Part shown: positions 11,949 to 22,600 of the stretch, piece after piece
Position numbering within the stretch: the stretch's first letter is position 1
Layout of the letters: each line of letters starts with the position of its first letter
Source of the DNA: Aquila chrysaetos chrysaetos
Taxonomy: Eukaryota; Chordata; Aves; Accipitriformes; Accipitridae
NCBI RefSeq assembly: GCF_900496995.4
Contig: NC_044008.1
Span: 7,015,276-7,079,275, forward strand
Reading direction: 5' to 3'
DNA length: 64,000 nt
Position numbers and translations under genes: made by a program
Notes under the pieces: generated by a model
The model's input: the letters and a program-made list of their open reading frames with translations, nothing else
Databases searched by the model: none
What the model was told of the DNA's origin: nothing

Positions 11949-11990
11949 TTTGATTTGATTTAATTTGATTTGATTTAATCAAATTAATCA
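11949..11990 (+). repeat. Tandem TTTGAT-type repeat with inverted end
   Basis: A 15-nt unit TTTGATTTGATTTAA is repeated exactly twice (11,949-11,978). The second copy runs into TCAAA, so TTTGATT-T-AATCAAA at 11,969-11,983 forms a perfect inverted repeat. Confidence 0.9.
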
Positions 11991-14689
11991 GAGAAGAGGC
12001 TTTTAAGGGACAGATTAGTGGCTACAAAGCCCTAGGAGGTAGGACCAGCAAGTGGAAAACTGCAGTCCTGAACAGGCTCCTTGGGTATCCCCGACTCCTG
12101 TGTTTGCATGGGCTTTTCCTTGTTTGCAGGGGAGATAGAGCTGGCAGTAGTGGCTCATGCTAGCAAAATTAAGTCTCTCGTTAACACTGTTTCAGCATTT
12201 CTTCTCCCAGAGCGAGCTGACTGCAGTCAGAGCTACCCAATTCGTTTGCTCACACATATTTAGAGATGTTTCATGCCCTATCATACCCTGTCTGAGCCTC
12301 TGCAACCACTGGAGAAGGACGCACATCTACCCCAAGCCCCGTATCTGCCAGTCCCACAGAGACGCCTTGGGTAACACCTCTGATAGCCCCAGGCACCTAC
12401 AGGATTCAGCTCCAGACGAAGGCACCTGAATTTTGGTGGCGATGCACACACAGGACACTTCGCTCCCACTGCCACAACGGAGGTCTCACCCGAAAGGAGC
12501 TACTCACCGAGTAGTGCCGAGGCTTCACTGATCTGATCTCTACCAACCGTAGCAGGACTTCAATGCCTCGCACACAGCGTAGACATCTCAGCCAATTTCC
12601 ACACTCAGGCACCCGTTAGAGGCAAGAAGCAGCACTTGAGCAATTTTGCATCTATATGAGGCTTTATGGGTACCAGAGGGGGTTTTTTTAGTGGAACGAC
12701 ACAACACGTCGCTCTTTACAGCATCACTCCCTCACCGGTCACACCACCTTTCATGGAGCTTCCTGCATTTTAAGGTCTTCTTCCAGTTCAAATTCCTATT
12801 TTGAGGAAGAGCAGTACACAGGGGAGTCTTCTCATGCACATAGAGCTCAAATTCCTAAGTCTGGGAGGGGAATTCGCAGTCTCAAATAAATGAGGTATGA
12901 CCACCAACAAGCTCTGCCTACCCCAAAATGAGGCTTCTCACCTGTTTCACTGCAGGATGCCGATACTGATAGAGGAGTGGGGACGGCCAAATGACCATCA
13001 GGTGTGATGGAGCTTGCCTAGGACCAGGCAGCACTGACAGGTTTAGCAATACAGCTTCTTAGATGGAAAGGTAACACCCTGCAGTAGTTCCTGGACGGTG
13101 AGTGATAACGCATTCAGGCAATCAGCACACTGGAACGGCACTCGGCCATGCAGAGAAGTGACGGTCCATCAGGACAAGCTGCCACAAAATCACCACTGTG
13201 CTATCAAGGGGGCTCCACTGGCAAGAGGAGAACTCGCTACAAGTATTTTCTGCAAATATAGCTGAGTGATGTAACCAGCCTTAAAGTACTGGATAATTTA
13301 TCAAGAGCAGGCCACTGGTGTTATTTCTCAAGGACATGTGTATAGCCCCAAGGATTTCACACCACATAGATAAACTCAAAGTTAGTATTCTTCCCAAAAT
13401 GTCAATAAATTACATCACATGGATGGAGCAGAGCCCACAGCCTGGTACCTACCACAACCACGCGACCCAAAACACAGACACGTGCCGGCTTTCTCGTCCT
13501 GCTGCCAACTCCAGGGCTGCAGCGGTCCGGCTGCCCACGCTGCGGCGGAGGGAGGTGGTTCACCCCTGTGGAGTACTGGGGTTTGCAGGACAGCGATGAT
13601 GCTTATCTCGATTTACCTAAAAAATGCTACTATCAGAATTACAAGGAATAGACGTGGGATTGCAACAAAACTACAGAGTCTCCAGAAGCTAAAAAATAAT
13701 GCCGACAGCCGTATCGCAGCGAAAAAGTTGGTCCATGATGGTACCTTCAGCGGGCAAGAGCATCACCAGCATCCAAAATCACTTCCCAGGTCCCACTCGT
13801 GAGCGTTACAGCTGTGAAACATGTTAATGAGAGTACACCAGGGGTGTCCTTACCAAGACAACCCTGAGGTACTACCAAAAAGTTGCAAAAAAAAAAAAAA
13901 AAATTCAGGGGTAAATATGATAAAGTTTTCAAGCTTTTGGACTTTGGGCAACCGTGACTTGTTTCCAGCAGAAAAGGTCGCTCCCCTTTATCCCATGCAC
14001 AACAGAACAGGTAAATGTCAAAGAACAAATAAGCATCAGCAAAATCTACATTTCTTCCTCGAGCTTCTCAAGTGTCTCGACCATTTTTTTTTATTTGCCC
14101 AATGGCTTAGATCCAGGTAATGGAGGGAAGGAAGGAAGGAGTCTTTTTAACAAAACAGTTTGTTCTTCTAACAACAATCATAAACACCAAGTGTTTTAAT
14201 GGCACAATCGTACCCTGACAATAATAACTTAAAAGCAAAGTTTATAATCCAAACAATACAAGTAAATGTTTTGACATTTACTCACTTGTTTGATTCTTGC
14301 CCAAATAGTTTCCTACTACCAGTTCGCTTGGAGTGGTTGGAAAAAAACTATTTATAGTTGAGTTCTGAGAAGAGACAGCAAAGTGTCATCTCAGAAAAGC
14401 ATCTTCAGTGAGGCAGAATGGCATGCGGCCGAGGAAAAACCTTGGTGTGGAAAAAATTAGTGACGAAGCTCAAAAGAAAAGGATAAAAAAAAGGAAAAAA
14501 ATTAATATATTTATCAGGGGGCAACAGCAGGCTCACAGTATTATTGTTGTATTTATTTTGAAAATATTCACTTACCCAGCTCCGATACGTTGTCTTAATA
14601 CTACAGCACCACTTTGGGGGGGACGATAGTAATTAGCAAGTTTGTTTACTCGCTTTTTCATTTATACCTCCTGACAGAAAAGCAAAATG

Positions 14690-15060
14690 ACCATTTCGAT
14701 AGCGAGCGCGTAGCCGACAGTGGCTCAGCGACCCTGCTCGGTCAGCGCGGTGCCTCTCCCGGCGGTGTCGGAGGTCTTTCAGGTCGAACGTGCACGGACT
14801 ATTAATTGCTGGCCCTTGGCCGCAGCCGTTCGGAGTCGGTGCTGATGCTGATCGGCTGGACAGGCTGGGAGAAGCCGCGCTGCCGGCCCGCGAAGCCCGT
14901 CCCGGGTTATTTCTCCGGTTCAGCACTTTTCAACAGCACCGCGTTTACTAACAGTAAAACAGTTACAGTCAAACGCGTTCCCCTGTAAAGAGAAGGCTGC
15001 ATCAGCAAACGGCCGGAGCCGAACACAGTAACTCCTCGCAGCTCTCACCGTGCCGCCCTG
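14690..15060. promoter_or_regulatory. CpG-rich block, candidate orphan CpG island
   Basis: About 33 CpG dinucleotides fall in about 370 bp of GC-rich sequence, surrounded by AT-rich DNA with few CpGs. It lies between the 3' ends of two convergent genes and so is not the promoter of either. Such blocks often mark promoters of unannotated transcripts. No TATA box or coding exon is evident here. Confidence 0.5.
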
Positions 15061-15560
15061 CCAAGCACACAATTACTGCTTCACTGGGAAGGGCAAACAA
15101 AAAAAACTGAAAACTTGAGCAAATCAGGCAGTCTCCACCATATCTGAGATGGTTTTCTAAGCTTTAGTGTTTATAAAATCACGATGCACGTGTGCCGTGC
15201 TGTATGTGCACTGATGTGTTTGCGTGTATTTTTAATCTCTGCAACACAAACAGCAGAACTGACTTATTTCTCTGAAGGCTTGGAAAGCTAATAAAATTAG
15301 AACAAGTCTGAAAACTCAGCAATTCATTAGAAAAAAGAGATTTATACCATTTTTTAAATTTTATCATATTACAGCATTGTGGGGTAGAAGATGGCCAATA
15401 CTGCCAGCTAGAGTTCCAGGTGTTGCCTGTGAGTGTTGCCATTCCCAGGTGCACCCAGCACATTCCGATTTCGGAGCTTCCCAGCCACCTTGGCTCCATC
15501 CCGGAAAAAGGACCAACAGAGCACCTCAGCTCAAACAGGCTTTCACAAGATGCACCATAA

Positions 15561-16186
15561 ATGATAGAATTGCGGAACGGTTTGGGTTGGAAGGGACCTT
15601 AAAGACCATCTAGTCCCAACCCCCCTGCCATGGGCAGGGACACCTTCCACCACACCAGGTTGCTCAAAGCCCCGTCCAACCTGGCCTTGAACACTGCCAG
15701 GGATGGGGCAGCCACAGCTTCTCTGGGCAACCTGTGCCAGCGCCTCACCACCCTCACAGGGAAGAACTTCTGCCTTGCATCTGACCTAAATCTCCCCTCT
15801 TTCAGTTTAAAACCATTGCCCCTTGTCCTATCACTACCTGCCCTTGTAAAACGTCACTCTCCAGCTTTCCTGTAGCCCCCTTTAGGTACTGGAAAGCCAC
15901 AGTAAGGTCTCCCCAGAGCTTTCTCTTCTCCAGGCTGAACCACCCCAGCTCTCTCGCCCTGTCTCCCACAGGAGAGGCGTTCCAGCCCTCTGATGCCCTC
16001 GGGCGCATCTCATCGGGTCCCACGGACTTATGTGTGTTCAAGTTCCTCGGGTGGTCACGAATCCGATCTCCTGCAGTGGGACAGACTTCATTCATTCCCC
16101 CAGTCCCTGCCTTGAGTTTTAAGAGCTTGAGAGACGCAGGAAGAGAGATTACCACCGAAAACCGAGGCAAAAAAATTGTTGAGTAC
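15561..16186 (-). mobile_element. CR1 LINE fragment, internally deleted
   Basis: The left part, about 15,561-15,990, matches the avian CR1 3' end read on the reverse strand, with the familiar GGTTTGGGTTGGAAGGGACC near its edge and the reverse-transcriptase C-terminus inside. The right part, about 15,992-16,186, matches a more 5' CR1 ORF2 segment; its minus-strand translation contains NLNTHKSVGPDEMRP. Both parts have the same orientation, so most of the reverse-transcriptase domain is missing between them. The element is non-autonomous and decayed. The identification is from memory of CR1 consensus sequence. Confidence 0.88.
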
Positions 16187-18340
16187 AATCATACAATACA
16201 TTTTCTGGTTGTCAGCAAGCCAGCTCAACGAGCCTCACGTCAGCGAAGCCTCAACTTCAAATGCCCGGACCTGACTTTAGTCCAAATTCTTTCCAGAGAA
16301 CGATAAGATAACAGAAATCCTTTACACAATCAAGGACATGAAACAATTTCTCCTTCATCTACGTACATTTTCCCAGATTTAACTACTTCCATGCGTGCTC
16401 GGGAACGCTACTTTAGAAATGCTCTTTGCAAGAGCGCCTTCGGCTAGCATCGCCTGAGAAACATCCTCTCTCCCATCAAACGATGCCACAGCTTGAATTT
16501 GGCATGATTTCCCCAGTGACCCGTCGCACCTGCGGGTCACCGCGCTGTAGGAAAAGAGGAGCAATGATATTAGACATAACTTAATTAAAATAAACATCCT
16601 GTAATCTGGATAAAGCAGCAATATTCGTATGTAATAGAGAAGCACTGATCAAAATACAGGTTATTTCCCTGTTCCTGTATCAAAACCAGGCTGCCCACCT
16701 AACTGTTTTAATTAAATATTCTTTAAAGGAAGACAAAGCATTCTAATGACATAAAACAAAAGGAAGCTGTGCAATCCCTGCAGCAACAAATTGTACCTGA
16801 ATCAGGTGGCAAAACTGCTCTGTAAGCAGCAGGACAGCACCTAGCCACACCACCAGGTTGTGGGGCTAGCAAACGGAAGAGCAAAGAAGAAATAGGATGC
16901 AAACAATTTTTTTTTTTTTGCTGTATATGTTCAACTCCAATTGTTTCACTCGCAATGATTTTTGCCGAAAGATTTTTATTCAGCATAACATTAGAATAAT
17001 TTATTTTAAAATTAAACCTCAAAAGCTTTCACTGAATTGTTTTGTGATTTCAGCCTGAAGTCAGGGAAATCCTCAGCTGACCCCAAACTATTTTCAGCAA
17101 ATAATTTTATAAAGATATTTCCATTGACCCAAATTCCATCCAAGGCATTAGACTGACACATACAAAATAGAGCTAATGTGAATTCACATTTTATTTTTAT
17201 GCAGTTATCCAATTTGGATAAATTAAGTTCTTTTGAAATGAAGCAGCATGTTGAGAAAAGGAAGTTGACTTTAGTTTGAACCACAATTAGATACTTAATT
17301 TGCTATTAGGAATTGGTAGGCATTTTTCATCAGGGAAATGGAAATTAGATTTGACCAATGGATACGGTCATATTGCTGTAGAAGACATTCCTGGAAGAGC
17401 TCAGAGTTACAAATGTGATTAATAAACGTACCCATAAATTTTATGTGGAAAGAAATGATATACAAGACTTGAAACAAAGACCTGGTCTTCCTACAACATA
17501 CTCCTTATAGGGCATATACATCCCACAGCCATGGCACGGACAATACCTTCTCTGAGCACAGACAACCGTACCTGGAGACGGTTGTGAAGACACAGGGTTT
17601 TTTTGGGCACACTTTCAGGATACTTGCCTCCTTACAAAATGAGATCTGGCAGAAATCTGGAGAAACGCGTGTATGTGCGATGTTGTAAAAACTTCACAGC
17701 ACACTCCGCAAACTGGAAGTTGCCTACCAGCAGCCTGACCAGCGAAGTCCTCGGGGAAAACGTGCTCTAACGATTCCAGCACTTCTCAATCCCCGACTGC
17801 TGTTACAGCTCGTGAATGAAAGGAGCAGACCTAGAGCTGCGCTTGCAGTTTTCCACTCTCAGTGTTCAATTCTGTGATTAAAGAACATAACTTTAAGTAG
17901 GTATATTGTAAAAACCTTGACGACTTCTCTCCAAAGCATCATTGTTTGATTTACCTCGGGCCAGTTTTCTGGTTCGGTTCCCCACGCGGCTGCCCGAGCC
18001 CTGGGTCTGCACAACACGAAGCGGGCAAGAGGAAGCTGCTGCAGATGAGGTGGTGCTGAAGTCACTTCTTTCAGAGCCACTGTCTGCATATGACAGTTTA
18101 TGTTATGTGAAATGATGATCTCTGCTTCAGAACTCCTTGCTAAACAGCAAGAAAATCTTTGCATTTACTAAGCATGCTTCAAGTATGTTTCTTGGGGCAG
18201 GAGTCCTCCTGCTTCGATAGAATGGCATCTATTCTTACGTTGCTTGTATGAAGCGCTGCCCGAGCTACAGCCCCAGGATATACCACAAACTCTTCAAAAC
18301 ATCATTTCAGAAGAACAAAGTCAATGTAAACAGACAGACA
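16187..18340. other. Intergenic sequence, right part, AT-rich
   Basis: No exon could be supported. About 16,960-17,480 is AT-rich unique-looking sequence with two perfect palindromes (17,175-17,190 and 17,205-17,221) and no repeat signature. It could be a conserved non-coding element. The remainder is unremarkable up to the downstream element of the UPF2 poly(A) site. Confidence 0.55.
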
Positions 18341-18344
18341 CCAA

Positions 18345-19636
18345 TTCTAAATTACAACACTTTATTGCAGCATTGGCAAAGGTCAGATTTCTGAAGCTGG
18401 TGAAGATCGGGCGGCATTTCTGTATGAAATGTTACAATTTTACAAGTTTCTCTTCCTACATGCAGAAACCAAAACCAGTGGTAAAAAGAATTTTAAAAGA
18501 GCTAGAAAAAAGAATTAGTAGTAACATACAGATGAGCTCTTTAACTCAATTAACTACCTCTACCTGAAAGCAAACAAAAACCTATGCTAATAAATAACAG
18601 ATTGTCAGAAACAGAATAAGAAACCTCATTTCTACTTTAAAAAAAAAAATTCTACTTGTTTCCAGACTTAAATCATTTTTTTCTTTTTTTTTTTTTTTTT
18701 AACTTTTTTTTTTGTTTCAATAGACACAGAGGCTTATCAACCCATGAAGATCAGCAAAATATTTGGATCCACTCCTTGACATCCTCCTGTTATGCTGACT
18801 GGCACATTTTGGTTTTCAATGATACATACAATGGGCTCAACTATATCCCTGTCCTTAGGCTGGTGTCAGGCTGTTCCAAGCAGTACGAGTCAACACCCTG
18901 TGTTAATCAACTTCACATTCTATTTTAAACCTTAACAGACATTTTACCTCCTTGGCTCTCAAGTTTTTCACCCCTCCCCACTCCCCACCCTCTCTTTCTT
19001 GCTTGTCTGGCAGCAAAAAGCTATTCCTTAACCAAAAACCTTCTCGCTGAGGAGTGTTTGAGAAGTTATCCCACTTGTCAGGGTTTTCTTTTAGATTTCA
19101 CCATTTGCTCTATGTTTTTCTACTATAGACTTGCAGCCCCCAGAGAATACCCTTCCAACACAAAATGCTCGATTCAGAGATAACGTAACTTGCGTCAAGT
19201 TTAGAACTTTGTTCTCCCACACACTGAGCTGTCAAAGACCTTTTCTGTTCCAGTGTAATCCATCTGAATTTCAGGTTGGTCTTTGTTTTCGCCAAGCTGC
19301 TCACTGGTCAAGTTAACCATCTCATTCATTTACTTCTGCTCTTATGAGAAAATTAACCCTCAACGCAGTTCCCATAACAAAAAGCTTTTTTTTTTTCTTT
19401 TTTTTTTTTTTGGTAGGCCAGACTGGAAGCTTCCACTTGTTCTCTGTGGGGTTGAGGGGGGAAGAAGGGAGGCTGTTATTTCTGCCCCACGGCCCCAGCC
19501 TGTCCCAGGTTTCGATTTTGAACGCTCTAGACTGACATGCTGAGATGTGTCCACTGCTCTCATTTAATCGCTGGAGGACTCCACTATCCACAACATCAGA
19601 GATACAGGACCTAATGAAATGACACTTGCTGCTGGA
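18345..19636 (-). other. UPF2: UPF2 3'UTR
   Basis: About 1.29 kb lies between the UPF2 stop codon and the inferred cleavage site, close to the length I recall for mammals. In mRNA sense it contains several A-rich tracts, where the plus strand has T runs at about 18,677-18,712 and 19,386-19,411. The open frames on the plus strand here have no support. Confidence 0.8.
18361..18366 (-). terminator. UPF2: UPF2 poly(A) signal AATAAA
   Basis: Read on the minus strand, AATAAA is followed about 20 nt later by a GT-rich downstream element (GGTGTCTGTCTGTTT, at 18,328-18,342). This is a textbook mammalian/avian poly(A) arrangement. Cleavage is expected at about 18,343-18,351. Confidence 0.85.
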
Positions 19637-19646
19637 TCAACGTCTC
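19637..19646 (-). CDS. UPF2: UPF2 terminal exon, coding part (10 nt)
   Basis: After the acceptor TTCTTAG, the exon reads G AGA CGT TGA. The first G completes an AG/G arginine codon from the previous exon, giving Arg-Arg-Arg-stop, which is the C-terminus known for vertebrate UPF2. The rest of the exon is 3'UTR. Confidence 0.93.
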
Positions 19647-22600
19647 CTAAGAACAGAAAGGAAAAAAAAAAGTTTAATGTGAGATATTCAATACCATGTG
19701 GGTTAGCAACCACTGGAATCAGCTGCTAGTGATTTTGATATCCGTTTAACCTTTATATATTAAAGTTACATATTCCTATTATCTGCACAAATTTTTAAAA
19801 AGACCACATCAGACAAAAGAAGGTACATAATCTATATCAGAAAAAGCCCCCTATGCAATCTCAGCAGATGAATCTAAAATTGTTCAGAAATAGACAGCTG
19901 CCTTATCCTCCCAGATGAGATGCTAAGCTACTTAAGCGCACAGCTAATTTGTGAATTTGTTGAAATACAATTTGTTTTAAACAGCATTCATTTTTTGTGC
20001 AGTTTCTTCATGTTTAGAAGTACTGCAGAAATGCTAGAGGGCTTTCTAGAGTCAGATAGTTGTTTAGAACATTTTTAGAGAATTGACAGTTGTATCAAAA
20101 TCTCTGACCACCCCTTGTTCATGAAAAACATGTCTCTACCCAGAAAAAGCCACATTTAATTCTCTTAAGAACACAAGTATGCATTGAAAAACTACACCAA
20201 TTTGCAGACACGCGATTCAACAAGACCAGAGTAATCTAGCAGTAATGCTAATTTAGTATCACTAACTTCAGCACAACTGTCAAGTTACTGTATCCGGGCT
20301 GGTTTTCAGTTGCTTTCCAGACTGCAAATTAAAATTTAGTAGTACAAAACCAAGTGAAAATTAGACATCTACAATTACACAAAAACTCCAGGGCTACACA
20401 CCCAAGTCTTTTACCATGTAATCAAAGTTCATGTTTCTTTACATTAGTGCACAAACCTCAAGCATTTGCTGAACAGTAATTTAATCTAAACCTAGTTTTT
20501 ACTGAAAATCTTGCAAGAAAAACATTACAAGTATGTTAAACTGGACACAGTAACTTTTGTATTTCTTGTAACAGATAAAACTTTCACAGTAATTCTGTAT
20601 TCTTGTGTATTGCTTTGTTTTGTTATCCACTATTTGTGTATTTTACATAAACACTGTGTATTTTTATCAGGAAGTACTGAGCTGATGCATCACTAGAACT
20701 TACTGCAGCATCACTTCTATTACTTGGTTTTAACCATCTTTTAGTGTTGTGTAAGACAACATTCCAATCTTTGTGGCACACTCAATATCAGGAACATTGG
20801 TTACGTGGTTGCAAAAGAAAGGAACTATAATTTTAATATATTTAGTAGAATGAGATTTCACTTGCAGAATGTTACAACTGAGAAGAAACTTCAAACATCA
20901 ATGAATTGCAGAATTGTGCTTTTACCTCTCCATCTCCTTTGAAAAATTAATTCTACCGTTGATGGGGAGGGAAGGAGAAAGGCTAGGACTAGCTGCATGT
21001 CTCTAACTTCATAAAAACTACTCTCATCCAAAACAGCAGCTGCCATGGCATGTTGGTGGCAGATAAGGCAGAGTACACAGTGTTTCAGTGGTTTAGGGCA
21101 AGATGCTGCTGGTAAAACTCTTAGTAGCAGTTCTTCCAAAAACAGGTATTTCACACAACATTTCTCTCCAAATTAGTAAACTTGATCCAAACCCGTATTT
21201 GGCAAGATCAAACTTTGTAGTAGCTGTAATTAAAGACATCTTGAACTGTATGTGTAAAATGAATCAATTTTTTGCAACCTACTCCCCCCACCTCCCTTCC
21301 CTACTATCAACACAGTAATTAATTTGTATAAAAATCTTACAATCATCTTTTCAACACCACTGCTTAAGTATTAATACTGCCTACATACTCCATGTGATAG
21401 AGAAACACACCGATACACTTTTACCTAACTATGGCTAGACTAGAAAACTGGAACATGTAAAGATGCACAGAAACATTATTTCCTAGCCTATACTATGTGT
21501 AATCACAAATCCATTGCACATGTGAAGTTGGGAGAACTAAGTCAGCAAGAAAACATTATGGCTTAAATTGAAACATGCCCAGGACAATATATGAAATAGA
21601 GTCCTTTCTGCACATTGTTGACATCTCAAAATCACAAAAAATTCTGAGTATTTCTTAACTTGTGAGACCTTTGAAATTAAATTTCACACTTCTCCCTAAT
21701 ACCTTCATGTCCCTCCATCAATCCACAATACTGTTATGCATTTCTGGAGTAATGTATTTCTTTACAAATTTCAGGAACCGTCCTTCTCATTCAAACACCT
21801 CCTCTCAAAACTCACTTGCTGCTTTGCTTTTCACGACTAATCTCAGCTTTGGTGCTCCCTGTTCTCTCTCTCTCTCTCTCTCTCCCCCCTAATCACATCA
21901 ACCAAGAACAGGAACATGAAATAGAAACACAATGAACACCTGGAATTTATTTTTCTGTTTTAAATATAATGCTCCTTCATGAACAGTTCTGTGTGTGCCT
22001 TATTCTGCTGAATGCCTTTTCTTGCTTTCAGATGCATGAGCTTTAGAGGGGGAGGCCAGTTCTTAAAGAGGAAACAGCATGTGAAGTTCAAACTCCTGCT
22101 CTGAACTGTTGCCTGCATGAACAGCAGAGATAATTTACAGAGACCGATCTTTGCTTTCAGCTCTCCTCCCACAAAAGTGGCCTTTGAGAATAAACAGTAT
22201 GTATACATTCCTGTATACTGGCAAGAGAAGAAAAATACTGGAGAGTACCAACTTAAGTTCCGGGAAACTTCAATTCAAGTACCTGTCATGCCACAGCTTC
22301 TTTCTTGTTTCATAGATCTATGGAATTGGTCAAAATATCACTTGTCTTCCACATGGGAGCGTGTAAGTGTGTTTATGTATCAGACCACGAGGTGACTTGA
22401 TTCCACCGTAATGAATGCAGTAACAGAGATTACAGACATATTGTACCTTAATATGGGCTGGAGAAAAATTTCAACAAATGTAAAGGTGTATAGAGTCATA
22501 CTGAACACATTACTACTGCTGGGGTGACTAAGCTGTCGACAGGAAAATTGGAAATTACATTCTGTAGAATGTTAACATAGCCATTTTGTATTGAAAAAAG

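Larger units (their letters stand above)
9501..13900. other. Intergenic sequence, middle part
   Basis: No gene could be supported. Base composition is mixed, with local CpG-rich patches at about 9760-9920 and about 13,490-13,590 and a tandem TTTGAT repeat at 11,949-11,990. No repeat family was recognised. Confidence 0.65.

Noticed and set aside
13419-13802. 127-residue plus-strand open frame near a CpG patch
   Set aside because: It overlaps another open frame of similar length in a different phase, has no recognisable domain, and lacks convincing exon borders.
15802-16188. 128-residue minus-strand open frame
   Set aside because: It is a remnant of CR1 ORF2 spanning the internal deletion junction, not a gene. 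It is covered by the mobile-element entry.
18244-18567. 107-residue plus-strand open frame near the UPF2 3' end
   Set aside because: It overlaps the antisense of the UPF2 3'UTR and poly(A) site, has no recognisable domain, and its composition looks like chance AT-rich translation.
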